DNA of 64,000 bases from Lepisosteus oculatus (GCF_040954835.1 NC_090707.1:17626570-17690569); one strand, 5' to 3'; shown: positions 12,801 to 23,330, counted from the first letter of the stretch. Notes: generated by a model not told the origin, from the letters alone. Program-made: numbers and translations.

Positions 12801-14951
12801 ATACATTGTGGAACCTCCCTTCTCATTCTTTAAGTTCTGCAAAAACCTCAAGATGCAGAAATAAGCCAAGTACTCCACATTTTGGGTGAAATATCTTGAA
12901 ATGGATTTTGTGGCACACGTGAATGTACAGTTTATGCTTTCAAGCATCGTATTGTAGCGCTCTGGGGTTCACATGGGTATGCGCCCTCGCCGCTGCCGCC
13001 TAGGGTCACCCTCCCACCGCTGGGGACTCGAACCCGGGCCTCCGGCGTCACTCAACAGGGACCCAGCCAGCTGAGCTAAAGGAAAATCTCCCATCAGCCC
13101 AATGGCTGCAGTCCCTGCTATTCACAGGGAAGGGCGGTGACGTCACCACGCTGGTAAGCTAGCTCACGCAACCTCTAATGTCAGCCGTATGCGTTACAGT
13201 ATTATAGAAATACAGTTTATTTACTACATTAACATACAATAATTCACAAAAACTGCATTAATAAAATTTTTCAACACAGTTTGAATTCAAAACTTTAGGC
13301 CTCTTTGCATTCTGTGTTCCCAAAATAAACCATAAATTAATCAAGCATTCCACTTAGCAAACTTTATTAAGAGTTACGCCACCTGTTTACAACACCAGAA
13401 ATTCCACAGGATTTAATATAAAGGAGGAGATCCACTCTATCCACCACTGAAGTGTAGCCACTCAAATTCACATTACTGATTTGGCGTAAAGATAATGGAC
13501 AAACTACTAAATATTTTTTAGACGTAACCAATGAAATCCCAGCGTAAGAGGCTGCACGTGGAGTATGTAACCTTCCCTGAACTTCTGGCTTGTGGAAAAG
13601 CAAAATGAAGAGCCCAAGGGGAGCATGAACTCCATAGAGAGAGGCTACGTAAGGTGTTAAGGAAAACTGGTGTGGTCAGGCCCACACCAACACCAAGGCA
13701 AGAACAGGCTTTAAACCAGTCAACTGTGCACATGCAGACGTACCATGGCAACCACTGAGGCAAGGTTCATTGGCACAGATAAACCTAGTGTGAATAAAGG
13801 TTGTCTGAAGGCAAACTCAAATGCCACCAGACTAAGAAACCTGTTATTCTTGAGCTACTTCTTTTCCATTGGGTTCCTGCGCGGGCAACTTTTCACTCCA
13901 ACGCGAGTGTCAAGTTGAGCTCTTTTAAAAAGGAACATTATCCCCTTGCTGTCACGCCCGTTTCAACGCTTCCGTTCTCTAAAGGGGGATTTCACAATTA
14001 AACCGGCTGGGCTCAGACATTCTGCCAATTTTAACCATAGCTGTCAACAAATCTTCTCATAGGCGGGCCAGTTATTATTTGCTGAGATAAGATTAAGCTC
14101 TTTATGGTGCAGAATACATCATGGTAAAGCAAACAATAAATTCCTGGTAAGGGCTGCTTGCGATTGTGCAATCAGCTGCACAGAGCAAAGCCTAGCCTGT
14201 GATACCATCTTTTAGAGCGATCACACGCTATGGGGGGACTAGATGGTGTCAAGGGGGAACTTGACTTCCGACAAACCTGACTGTAGTGGGAGAGAAAGTG
14301 ATGAGTGAAGTTTTGTCTAAACTTTATGGCGTTTAGGCTTATACAAAGATGATTTGTTTCCACGCGTCTCTGATTTCTTTGAAAAACTGTCATAATTCCT
14401 CACACAAGGAGCGAGGGCTTTGGACCCAGTGGACGGACTTCAATGACTTCGCAGAATTTTATATGAAAGCGTGAGTGGCGCAGAATCTGATACAGAGCTC
14501 TTCTGAACGCCAACAATTCAGTGCAAACAGTAATTAATTTACACTTATTACAGAGTACAGTTCTAGAACAACATATTATTCCATAACTATGGAATTCCGT
14601 AAATTTCCTGTTGCGTCACTTGCGTATTAGCCAAATAGTAAACAATTCATATGACCTTATAAGATAATTGCGTTGTTTTAGTTATATGTTTGAAAAACAT
14701 AAAATATATACATGTACGCTTCATCAAATACAGTTTAAGAGATTTATTGTATTACATTAAGTTCTCAACCAATGAACTGAAGAAGAATGAATGATAGATA
14801 TTAAAACAGTTACTTCCCGGTAAGCCTGTGCTGTAGTTTATATAAGATTTCCAGGCAGGGCTATTCTGACGGACCATGATGATGATAACAGCAACGTACT
14901 GTAGCAACTTACCTGTTGACTCTGATGCAATTTTGGCAGCTCGATCTCCAT
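1..14951 (-). CDS. NFE2L2: NFE2L2 (Nrf2) gene, coding span; 3' part lies beyond the left edge
   Basis: Cap'n'collar bZIP transcription factor that heterodimerises with small MAF proteins on antioxidant response elements and is held down by KEAP1/CUL3 ubiquitination. Five coding exons join to 475 codons plus 2 bases: join(<1..842, 1924..2106, 2280..2375, 2763..3029, 14913..14951), complement. Visible parts are Neh2 (DLG at residues 27-29, ETGE at 77-80), Neh4 (exon 3), Neh5 (end of exon 4 into exon 5) and Neh6 (DSGLS at 349-353). The CNC-bZIP (Neh1) and Neh3 regions should lie just left of base 1, because the last readable residues ([11 protein letters not shown]) match the segment that precedes them in vertebrate Nrf2. 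All four introns are phase 0 with GT/AG borders. Six lysines lie between DLG and ETGE; human has seven. The N-terminus is the fish type, shorter than the human one. Identity is very secure; only the left end is incomplete. Confidence 0.97.
843..848 (-). other. Tandem NAGNAG splice acceptor at NFE2L2 exon 5
   Basis: On the minus strand the intron ends TTTTTATC-TAG-CAG before TGCCTT. Use of the second AG joins ELQ to CLSM, as in human. Use of the first AG would insert one extra Gln inside the Neh5/export motif. Both AGs are plain in the sequence; which one is used cannot be told. Confidence 0.75.
843..1923 (-). other. NFE2L2 intron 4
   Basis: 1.08 kb of AT-rich sequence between exons 4 and 5. 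I see no repeat, RNA gene or coding exon in it. The open frames at 1087-1389 and 1622-1975 are on the opposite strand, lack coding character, and the second runs into exon 4 antisense. Confidence 0.8.
1924..2106 (-). CDS. NFE2L2: NFE2L2 coding exon 4 (linker and Neh5)
   Basis: 61 codons, residues 135-195, between GTTTCAG and CAG|GTAACT. The first two thirds is low-complexity Ser/Pro/Gln-rich sequence with no clear counterpart in mammals. The end, [18 protein letters not shown], is the Neh5 transactivation motif and redox-sensitive export signal. Neh5 is interrupted by the intron exactly as in human, continuing with CL in exon 5. Confidence 0.95.
2280..2375 (-). CDS. NFE2L2: NFE2L2 coding exon 3 (Neh4)
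   Basis: 32 codons, residues 103-134, bounded by TTGCAG and CAG|GTAAAA. The core [19 protein letters not shown] is the Neh4 transactivation segment that binds CBP/p300 in mammals; human has FDDCMQLLAQTFPFVDDNE at this place. The exon is preceded by an acidic stretch (SEEEGES). Confidence 0.95.
2376..2762 (-). other. NFE2L2 intron 2
   Basis: 387 bp phase-0 intron between the Neh2 and Neh4 exons. Nothing recognisable beyond the splice signals. Confidence 0.85.
2763..3029 (-). CDS. NFE2L2: NFE2L2 coding exon 2 (Neh2, KEAP1-binding)
   Basis: 89 codons, residues 14-102, between acceptor TCTCTTGCAG and donor CAG|GTACCC. It opens [16 protein letters not shown], which holds the low-affinity DLG KEAP1 motif, and ends its conserved part [10 protein letters not shown], the high-affinity ETGE motif. 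A long charged helix lies between, with lysines at residues 42, 48, 51, 56, 62 and 66, the usual ubiquitin acceptors. Ser38 sits where human Nrf2 has the PKC site Ser40. The Met at residue 15 corresponds to the start used by the shorter human isoform. At 267 nt in phase 0-0, the exon could be skipped without breaking the frame. Confidence 0.97.
3060..3113. other. Perfect 16-bp inverted repeat (RNA hairpin) just upstream of NFE2L2 exon 2
   Basis: Arms 3070-3085 (GCGTAGCACGTTCATG) and 3093-3108 are exact reverse complements around a 7-nt loop. Five further pairs (3060-3064 with 3109-3113) follow a 5-nt bulge. In the NFE2L2 pre-mRNA it would lie about 40-80 nt before the exon 2 acceptor, the branch-point zone. 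It does not resemble a microRNA family I know. Confidence 0.85.
9165..9590 (-). mobile_element. Remnant of a CR1/L2-like LINE 3' region, antisense to the window
   Basis: Contains TATCAGCTTCAACAAGGCTG and AGCTTGTTCCAGACACCTAC, hallmarks of a widespread fish non-LTR element whose sense strand encodes the end of a reverse-transcriptase protein (…WNKLP…). The reading frame is destroyed. Related pieces occur at 37.6, 40.1, 41.1 and 48.1 kb. The class name is by recognition only. Confidence 0.6.
10459..10760 (+). mobile_element. V-SINE-like (HE1/DANA type) SINE, 3' truncated
   Basis: Starts with the tRNA-like head GGCAAGGTGGTGTAGTGGCT, then has the conserved core (TGTATGTTCTCCCCGTATTC, GTGGGTTTCCTCCAGGTGCT, CCTCCCACAGTCCAAACAC) shared by fish V-SINEs. 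The usual GGATGG tail is not seen and no target duplication was found. The open frames at 10536-10852 are shadows of it. Confidence 0.8.
12953..13198. mobile_element. 246-bp TGTA…TACA element with tRNA-like core and 4-bp duplication GTAT
   Basis: Ends are TGTAGCG and CGTTACA (imperfect inverted repeats). The flanks carry GTAT on both sides (12949-12952, 13199-13202). On the minus strand the interior reads AGCTCAGCTGGCTGGG…GGTTCGAGTCCCC, like tRNA A and B boxes. It is GC- and CpG-rich in an AT-rich intron and includes a full CRE palindrome TGACGTCA (13138-13145). A shorter relative lies at 34080-34192. It could be a MITE, a solo LTR (TG…CA ends) or a tRNA-derived SINE; I cannot decide. Confidence 0.6.
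14443..14453 (+). promoter_or_regulatory. Candidate antioxidant response element in NFE2L2 intron 1
   Basis: ATGACTTCGCA fits the core RTGACNNNGCR exactly and lies about 460 bp downstream of exon 1. Nrf2 is known to activate its own gene through such sites in mouse. The core is short, so several chance matches are expected in 64 kb; this one stands out only by position. Confidence 0.25.
14913..14951 (-). CDS. NFE2L2: NFE2L2 coding exon 1
   Basis: Thirteen codons reading [13 protein letters not shown], followed by a consensus donor (CAG|GTAAGT on the minus strand). The start codon at 14951-14949 has G at -3 and G at +4. The human exon 1 peptide likewise ends in a QQ just before [11 protein letters not shown]. 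The reading frame passes to exon 2 in phase 0. Confidence 0.93.
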
Positions 14952-15260
14952 CACGGTAGCGAGTTGTAATCCTTTCCTCCCTTACAACACACCCAATATC
15001 CTAAGTGTCAGTGTGTCCCCTCGCCACTATATGAAATGACAACTATCAAACACACTAGATCGTAAGGCATGTATCTCTTCTGTGTTAGAAAATGCTTCAA
15101 GTCATACGAAAGCACACGGAAACCCCAGCAGATCCCGAAAGCCCAGCCCACAAGCTGCGGCAGCAGCCAGTCAAGGACGTCCAGACTAACTGCGGAGGGA
15201 TCGTCCCCCCTAATCCTTCAATTTCGCCTTTCGCTTCACAAGGGCTATAAATATTAAGAG
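14952..15260 (-). promoter_or_regulatory. NFE2L2 proximal promoter / 5' UTR region (inferred)
   Basis: The 300 bp upstream of the start codon is richer in GC and CpG than its surroundings (15130-15235) and has a minus-strand TATTTATA at 15253-15246 that could serve as a TATA-like box. The transcription start cannot be placed. Farther up, at 15604-15609, is a CACGTG E-box. Confidence 0.4.
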
Positions 15261-18200
15261 TTGTGCGAGGCACGTTTTGCTCTTTACATTTTTTTTACCC
15301 TCTCACAAAACTCAGTTCTCTCGCAAACATAGATATGTCTTAAATTAGCCGTCAGAGTATGCGAGACCTGAGGTTATGAGAAATAAGTTTTCTTGAATTT
15401 GCTACAGTATTGTACTTATGTAAAAAAATCAGATAACATGCTGTAGGTTATTCTTTTATTTTTTTCCTGTATTGTAATCCCGTTTCGGTGATATTGTTTC
15501 AAAATTATGAAATAGCCACTGTATCCAGATCGTTATTATGTCTAATTAGATGTATTTTGGATTATACAGTTTACATCAGGCTACCAAAATAATTATTTGG
15601 GAGTCACGTGCTGGAGCATGTGACGTCCATACTAACACCGAGGAATATGGCTTTTATTCTGCTGCAACCCGGTACTTAAATCCTCGGTCACACAGAAGTG
15701 TGAATTAATTTCTTAGAACATGTTCCTGATAAATTCTAGACGCTGGTAAGACATTAATGAAACGGTTACTTGGAATTATCAGATGAAAAACATTTCATCT
15801 GTTACTATTAACAAACATTGATATTTTATCAAAACGAAATTAAACGTTGAGCAGGACATAACGTTCATTTAAATACATGGTAGGCAGTAATAGTAATATG
15901 CGGGGAATAAATAGTACTTATGCCTTTACCGATGAAGATGTCACCAATATACCCATTCATAAAAGCCAGAGGTTTTTAAGCAAAATGCAGATTTGAATAA
16001 AAGAAACTCAGGTGTTAGCCAAAAAAGTAAAATCATCAGACATGGATGGTATCTGCTTCAAAGCTCTTCAAATATATTAGTAATCACTAACAGTTGTTAA
16101 AAACTGGAGCAGCTGCAGAAAGGTATGAGAATGATGTTCTAATAACAATATAAAGACCAGAATTGCGAGCAGTTTTAACACTTTACAAGCAAACATTATA
16201 GTTATTAAAATAGGAAGCGTGTAAGGTTCGGAATTGATGCAAATTGTAAAGACAATAATCTTGGAATTATTTGTGTCTTCACTGACTTTTAAGAGTGCAT
16301 TTCCTCCAAAGACTGGAGAACACGTTGGAAGTACTGTAACTGCTACATCAGATGGCTAGCGGGGCATTTTAATCTTTCAAAGGCAGTGCATGTCTACCGG
16401 CTTTTCTTAGACTTCTTAGACTATTAAACATCAAGTCGAGAGGTCAGAAGACACACTCGATGGAGAAGGTGCTTCGGGGTTCAGGCGGGCGCCCTTGCCT
16501 GCTGCCTACACAGGTCGGCCCCGCACCGTCGGGCAGCAGACGAGGGTGCCCACCTGAACCCTGTTGTGTTACAATATTTTTAGGTGTATCAAGAAAATAA
16601 CATAGATTTCTACTGTAAATTCTATTGTAATTATGTTTCTCTTGAACAGAACATTTTCTATTATTGAAAATATATGTTGCTTTGTACAGTTTCTAAGATA
16701 GGCTGTAAACAGTGTTACGTTAGCTTTAGCACGTTTTCGGAATTAATCACATAGCCCGTTTTAGATCATTATCAGTTTGAAATTGCAGACGAGAATGGCG
16801 TTCGGGCAGTTACATTGGGTTGTACAGAATATCATACTTCTGGACAGGATTTGCATTGTCTTTTTTTTTAACCTGAAACCTCCCAAGTCTGGTAGGCTTT
16901 TTTTCAGGAACAGTTCGAAATTGCAGAATTAAATGGTGGTAAGGCCGCCATGCTGGATTGTACAGATATTCAATTTTAACATATTTCCATGATATGAGTA
17001 GTTTCAGAGGGTTTTCTGGAAATATTTATACTGACAAATTCTGATAGTGTAATATGCACTGAATAATGAGAGAAAGAACCTTGTGCATAGCAGGTGCTTA
17101 GAGATGATAATGTGAAGAAGGTCACCTTGGCGTCACAAGGTGAAAGATCATATGAGAGTTGCCTTCCAGCAAGAGCCAGATTCCAAAACTTTGCAGCAGT
17201 TCCTGTCATACTTTTCTCTGCCCCCTGGGTGCAGACTGGTGCTGCCTTTCTAATTGGTCCAGAATGGAAATCTCTAGCTTTCCCCAAGTGGCCTATGAAG
17301 AAACTGCAATACCAGCCCCTAGAGCTGTTATATAGGGGTGTTGCAAAACAGCTTGAATGATCAATCTTATGATCAGCATAACCCCTGTAAGGCTGGCCCC
17401 CCTTAACATCATCTCTCTGTGACTCCACCTCTTTGAGCCACCACCTGTCAAATCCCTGACTCTTCCCACTGCACAGTTCCATCAGACCCACCCAGCCAGT
17501 TCTCTGCTGAAGTGCTGAAGTAGGCCGGCTGCAGTCATGCTATGGGTAGGAGGAGGTGCTCTTGCTCTGTCTCAACTTCTCACTAGGTGGGGCCATGAGT
17601 ACTGGACCATCTGTTGTCCAGGACCTGTTGAGAAACACAATATCTCTCGCTGCCATTTCCAGGCAGGGAGACTCCTAAACATTCTTTTACTGCTCAGCAC
17701 TGACCATTAATATTCTCCGGGAGGTTTTCTATGGCATCATGTTTGAAGGTTGTCGATGTCTTTTTATCTGCTCGATGAACATCTCCTGGACCAAGAAGAT
17801 GGAGGCAGAAATTCCCTTTGTGCAGCGGCCACAGCCCGCTTTGCACAGACTGCTCCAAGCTTCAGCCTGCTAAGTGACACAAAGACTTCATTCTTTCTCA
17901 GAGTGGAAGGAAAATCCTCTCTCTTTCCTTCTGGGCCTTTGACTGCCTGCTTGATGCCATTGTCTACTCACTACAATCATCATTGTAATAAAACTGGTAG
18001 CTTTAGATAGTTCCTAAGCTAAGAATGATATTGCCCTTCAGGCCCATGAAACAGTGAATAACTTAAAGAGGACAAAATTCAGGACCTAATGCATAACTGG
18101 TGTTTGAATAAAAATACAACAGTGACAAAGGTCATCCTGGATGATCTCCTCCAGTGAACAGCCAGCCACTGCAAGGGTGCTCCATCCATAGATGTTTTCA

Positions 18201-18886
18201 AGCTCTATTATCTGATGCCTGTCAGCTTGAAGTATATATCTTGTAAAGTCATATAGAGTACTGGAGTCTGTCATTAGGGAGAAATTAGAATGACATTTGT
18301 ACAGCAATGATGTCACTGAGAATACTCTGCCCGGGCTATCGAGAGGGAGATTAATAAACATTCTAGTGTTTTTTTGAAGAAGCTTAAAATGATAGTAATG
18401 AGAATAGTGATTATAAATGTGTGTAAATATTCCAAACATTTTGATAAGGTTTCCCAAGATTGAAAAGTATTTATAAGGCTGTAATATTAAATTTAGTGCA
18501 GTGGCACACATAATTAATCATGAATTAACATGGCCTACATACTGTAAGTTAAAGTGTTGTTAAAAGGACTTTGTTGTGTTTTTCCCAACACTAGTTTCCA
18601 TTATTTGTATGAAAGTTAGACAACTAATATCTCTTAATCATGAGTCATGAGTAAGTCTGACTCCTTTTGATATAAAACAATTTTACAGTTTTGGCAAGTT
18701 TAAGAATTCTGTAAAGAGTGTTTTGAGAATGGGCAGTATCCTTAGATGCACAGAAGTTCTGCAAAAAATCTGGTCTAAACAGAATTCACATGATTTTGTT
18801 GTAAAATGTGTAGGGGTACCAGCATTCTCATCTCCACCCCGTGCAGATTCCAAAGATTTGACTTAGTCAAGTAGCTCTTTTGTTCA
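15261..18886. other. Intergenic stretch between NFE2L2 and the 5S-derived SINE
   Basis: Mostly AT-rich single-copy-looking DNA. The only structured item is the GC-rich inverted repeat at 16477-16561. The 171-codon open frame at 16976-17491 (minus) resembles no protein I recognise and lacks a credible context. 17370-17660 is more GC-rich and could be an old repeat; I could not identify it. Confidence 0.6.
16477..16573. repeat. GC-rich 31-bp inverted repeat, foldback relative of the TGTA-ended family
   Basis: Arms 16477-16507 and 16531-16561 match at 26 of 31 positions, all differences being transitions, around a 23-nt loop. The right end continues to TGTTACA (16573). Read on the minus strand, the right half (TGTAACACAACAGGGTTCAG…) and, on the plus strand, the left arm both resemble the start of the element at 12953 (…GGGGTTCACATGGGTATGCG, CGCCCTCGCCGCTGCC). 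This suggests two head parts joined in inverted order. No flanking duplication was found. Confidence 0.65.
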
Positions 18887-19385
18887 GCCAGCAGCCATAT
18901 CACCCTGCCTCACAACTGGCAGCACACTGAAGCTAAGCAGGTGTGAGTCTGGTCAGTATGTGGATGGGAGACCTCCTGGGAAAAACTAAGGTTGCTGCTG
19001 AAAGAGGTGTTAGTGGGACCAGCAGGGGGTGCTCACCCTGCGGTCTATGTGGGTCCTAATGCCCCAGTATAGTGATGGGGACATTCTATTGTAAACAGGT
19101 GCTGTTCTTTGGATGAGGTGTCCTGACTCTCTGTGGTCATTAAAAATCACAGCATAGGGGGTGTAACCCTGGTGTCCTACTCAAATTCCCATTGGCAAAT
19201 TTCCCTACCTAATAATCCCTATCTATGAATTGGCTTCATTACTGGCTTCCTCCCCGCTAATAGCTAATAGCTGATGTGTGGTGAGCGTTCTGGCGCACTA
19301 TGGCTGCTGTCGCATCATCCTGTAAGTCCTGTAAAGTGCTTTGAGTGGAGTATCCAGAAAAGCGCTATATAAGTGTAAGCAATTA
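18887..19385 (+). mobile_element. 5S-rRNA-derived SINE (SINE3 type)
   Basis: 18887-19000 follows 5S rRNA closely: CCATATCACCCTGCC at the start, GAAGCTAAGCAGG (box A) and GTGGATGGGAGACC…CTGGGAA (box C region), then GCTGCTG. A long non-5S body follows, ending AAAGCGCTATATAAGTGTAA, the LINE-like 3' end usual for such SINEs. It is not a functional 5S gene: substitutions and the attached body rule that out. A second, headless copy is at 28510-28820. Confidence 0.85.
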
Positions 19386-22300
19386 TTGTTTTGTCTTTTT
19401 GTTTATTCTGATGGTTTTCAAAGCACTATTTCCTGCTTTTCTGACATCTATTTCTTTGGCCAAGTCAGTATTTTATTATATTCTTAAACTGTATGTATGC
19501 AAAGAATAAAACAATTGTTTTGTCTCGAGATGAATAAGAGTTTATATACAGGTATTGTAAAAATCAATGACACATGAATTTCATATAAAAACAACTGCTT
19601 GTGAAAATGAAAGACAAAAAATGGGGTGCTTTCTTCAGACAGTCAAATGTTTGCATTTGAATAATGTAATACCAAATTTGAGATACTGTAGCTTGGTTTG
19701 CATTGAGTCTTGATGAACTGAATAACCTATCACCATTATACATTTTTTCATGAAGGACAACTGGAACCTTATGGAGATCGGGATTACTTATTTCATGAAC
19801 ATCCACCAATTTCCTCTAACTAATATGTCACCATCCACTCATATATCAGCAATATACGCCTCTTTCAAGGATTACCAGACTCCATTTTCGATACTTACAC
19901 AATCAACTATCCATTTTCTGAACATTTACTGTACGTCTGCATTCAAATCACGCGTAGCCACGCACAACACTCAACTTTACGACATCCACTCCCCACTATT
20001 TCCTGAAGCGCTGACGTCACTCATACGTGCACGCCTTCAAGCGACAGCGACCAATTCCAGTGTCAATTTCAAATACCCCCTCCATTAACACCCGGTTACA
20101 TATACTCTAGTATAGAATATCAAATTAATTACCAATAATAAACATTTTTTTAAAAAAATTGACCCTCGCAGAAAGTTTCGTTCAGATTTAGGTTGCATAA
20201 TTTTAATAATTGACCCCTGAACAATGTAACGGTAGTATCTGTCCATTACTGTACTGGCTGAAATTATATAACTCTCATAATATATAGTATGCACATTTTC
20301 ACTAAATGAGCAGAACGGCCTCCGCTTATTTGTAACATTTTCTTATGTTCTTATATATTAGTAATCTGTGTAGGAATGCATAGAAAATGAGTCAGCAAGG
20401 ACTTCAGAAATTCCTTCGAACATTGATGAAATGTGTGTGAAGAAGTCACCTTAAGGGAAGCAGGCCATATAAAAAAACGTCAGTGAACTTAATACCTCAC
20501 ATTATGTCAGACCATAGCACATCATGAAGAGGAAGTCTATTTCTGTGACCCAGATAAGAGCTGACATGACGGAGGCTGGTGAAATTCAAGGAAGCAGATA
20601 ATGGTTGGAAGATCAGTATAGATAGTTATATTGATCGCTATATCTGCTACATTGTCCAGGAATAACAATGGTGGGTCAATGTGGGTCAGTGGTTAGACTC
20701 AGTGAGCCTGTGTGCTTGATGATGTTCTCATAATTAAGTACTTTGAATTTCTCCTGTTCATATACCAGCACGTCTGGGATGTTCTTAAATATGCTCTGCC
20801 TCCAAGTGGTATCCTTCCAGAACTATTCCAGAGCTGGGCATGTCCCTGAGAGAACAGAATGCAATCAGAATTTCTCATTTTATATCACTGTCACGTTTTG
20901 TTAGCTTCATTTGAGGTTAAGGGCTTAATGTAGACTCACTGTCATGATGGTTCATTTAATTATATTGAATAGTGCATTAGTCACTTTTCCTTCCTTTTAT
21001 AAATATTATGGCGTAACTTATTACGTTATGTACACACAGACACATTTTTTCCCTGTGTGGATAAAAATAATTTTGTTATATTACATTGAATTGTTTCGCG
21101 AGTGCTTGTTTCATAATGACCCCTAGCGGTTGAAATTGGGGAAAAAAATGGTTTTCGTCAAGGCAGAAAATATATCTGCTTCTGATAGACAATCGAACGT
21201 GGCTCGAACGATTGGAAACTACAAACCAAATTCCTGCCTGTTTCCATTGGAGAAGCAAGAATACCTAAAAAAATAAAATAAAATACATTGTCAAACACTT
21301 GGATTGTAGTTAATAAATGTCAGGCGAGTCACAACTCGAATCTGACTCGAAGCCTTGACTATCACCACTGATATGGTAAATTCCGTTTTTAAATTACTTT
21401 AAAAAGAGATTATTATTAAAAGTTACAGAATAAAGTTGGTAATTGTGTTACTAAAGACTTTTCAAAAAAAGTTGAACTGAAAGTCATTGGAAAAACAGCT
21501 AGAATATATCTATTTTCTATTAAAAAAAACTGCTGCAGTCAACTTGTGAGTGTTAAACCCTGTAAAAATACAATCAGACTCAGACAGGTTTTGTTTCAAT
21601 GTTAAGCCTCATCCTTGGCTTCTAAAGCACCATTCCCTGATTCCCCCCAAAAAACACTGCACAGAATTATATCATTTTGTACAATTAAAGTTACACCAAC
21701 GTAGTGGAAAGGTGAGACTGAAGTGACCCTGTGCAGATAAAATAATAACTGTTTTGAAGTTCACTAAAATTTTCTTTACGTCAATGTGCAAGGAAAAAAC
21801 CTGTTATTTGTGGCTGGTCAGAGATGATGAGCGTGCCTCTGTTTTCATTGTCTCCTACCACAAGGCTCAGAGTTGAAACCTATGGACAGCTAAAGTTAAG
21901 GATGAAGATTATTGCAATTAACCCAAACAGAGTGCAGTCAGAGTATAGATGGATTTGGAGTAAGCAATTTATTTTTGGTATCCTTTTGGTGAAAAACAGT
22001 TTTTGACCAAGAAAAAAAAACACATCAAACGACAGCAAGAAATGTAACGCTGCTTTCTAATTGTTTCTGCATTTCGTTATAATAAACACAGAATTACTTA
22101 ACTAGAAACAAGCTTCAAGAATATGGGACACATTACAGACGTAATTCTTCCATAGCCAACTTATCCTTAAGGATTTCCAGGCATTTTCTTGAGGGATTCC
22201 TCCGTTCTAAGCTATACTTTACTCAATTTGATGTGCAGCTTTGGTTTGTCTTCCTTCCATTCATTCATAAGATCCTAGATAGGCAAGGTCACAGAAGTGG

Positions 22301-22740
22301 CATATAAGCCCCTTCCTTGCTGCTTGTCCTTCTCTAGTCAGATGTCTTTGGGCAAATGTTTCTGGCTGCACTTGAAGTATCTCTTCACGGACTTTCAGAC
22401 CTGAAAGGAGTATTGGCTATGGGAAATCTTACTGCAGAGCAAAATTGCTTTGTTGCTGTATTTTCCAGTCCCTGTGCATTATGGGAGCTAAGACCACTAA
22501 ACTCCAGATGGCAGCTTAGTGCCCAAAGCTGCAGACAACAACAGCTCTCTTGCAACATAACAGTTATCCCGGCAAACACATTCATGGTTTTGCCAAGAGC
22601 TAATTGGAAACAAAAGCTTTATTTTATTACCAACTCAGTTGTTTCAATAAGCTTTATGAATTTGCTCCTCCCTTTGTCAATCCTAACATAAAACCTTTCT
22701 GATTTTAAGTTATATGGCTGCCATAATCTTATTTATATAT
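19386..22740. other. Intergenic stretch
   Basis: AT-rich DNA without a recognisable gene. 19920-20060 is a locally CpG-bearing patch with a CRE palindrome TGACGTCA (20012-20019). At 20312-20356 there is a short end piece of the LINE family (AACGGCCTCCGCTTATTTGT followed by TTCTTATGTTCTTA). Confidence 0.6.
20312..20356 (+). mobile_element. Short 3' end fragment of the CR1/L2-like LINE family
   Basis: The text GCCTCCGCTTATTTGTAACA then TTTCTTATGTTCTTA is the known end of this family (…GGCCT…GTTTGTAAAC…TTCTTATGTTCTTATG). Only about 45 bp remain. Confidence 0.5.
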
Positions 22741-22742
22741 AG

Positions 22743-23070
22743 ACCATCAATCCATCCATTTTCACTCCGCTTTTCCTGGTAGGGGTCGCGGCTTTAGTTA
22801 GACTGGAACATCTTAATTGTAATATCACTGAATAAATGTAGTTAATCAGGCTTTGTTAAAGAAAATCTATTCCAATGCCCACCCTCTCATCCATCGTCTG
22901 AGAGCTGTTGTTTTCTTGCAAGGGTCAATGCAATCCTGGAAGCACAGGGCACCAGATGAAACTACTGCACCTTCTTCTTGGGACACAGGCCCACTGTGGA
23001 TGATGGTGATGGTGATGAATCAGCGCTAAACCCTACATCACTGTGTCACTCCCAGAAACCAATTATTTAT
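22743..23070 (-). mobile_element. Diverged V-SINE-type copy, antisense
   Basis: Begins with the complement of the GGATGGATGG tail (ATCCATCCATTTTCACTCCG, then GGTAGGGGTCGCGG). It continues with CTGGAAGCACAGGGCACCAG and ACACAGGCCCACT, parts of the 3' half of fish SINEs of this type. The head is not recognisable. Confidence 0.5.
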
Positions 23071-23330
23071 ATATATCATTTTTGACCAGCGTGAACAATC
23101 TCTTCCCCTTGGGTGATGGAAAATGCCCCAGCTAGAGCACTAATGACAATCATGTGTTGGTCACCAAATTTTTCAATAAATTTAAACAAACTTCTGAAGA
23201 GCATGCCTGAATTGCAGGAAAAGGACCAGACAGTTTGAAGGAAGTTAATCTTTTCAGTTGTAGCACTGTAAGAGAGAAGGGAAGAATTTGTTGAGGGTTT
23301 CAAATGTTATGTTTACTGAAAAAGGTTGAA

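Larger units (their letters stand above)
3030..14912 (-). other. NFE2L2 intron 1
   Basis: 11.9 kb first intron, large as in other vertebrates. It contains a strong hairpin at 3060-3113, an AT-rich patch at about 6960-7280, a CR1/L2-like retrotransposon remnant (9165-9590), a V-SINE (10459-10760) and a TGTA-ended element (12953-13198). A stretch at about 6225-6365 ends in GAGCACTTTGAGATCC and then an AT tail, which looks like an old SINE or LINE 3' end, and 6520-6700 may also be repeat; neither could be classified. From about 13.5 to 14.9 kb CpG becomes more frequent, as expected near the promoter. No extra coding exon was recognised. Confidence 0.8.

Noticed and set aside
12652..12947. Overlapping open frames of 70 and 119 codons in NFE2L2 intron 1, considered as an alternative exon
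   Set aside because: Neither translation resembles NFE2L2 or another protein I know, and no good acceptor/donor pair in phase 0 frames them.
13029..13075. Possible tRNA gene (A-box and B-box-like sequence on the minus strand)
   Set aside because: No proper acceptor or anticodon stem could be formed, and it lies inside a repeat with a shortened relative at 34 kb.
16976..17491. 171-codon open frame on the minus strand, the longest in the window
   Set aside because: No family resemblance and no splice or promoter context; overlapped by an 88-codon frame on the other strand. A processed pseudogene or repeat is possible but nothing was recognised.
18887..19000. Possible 5S rRNA gene
   Set aside because: Too many substitutions, and the sequence continues into a SINE body with a LINE-like tail, so it is a SINE head.
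19750..20088. 112-codon open frame
   Set aside because: Thr/His/Ser-rich translation with no motif. The low stop frequency follows from the C/T-rich strand composition here.
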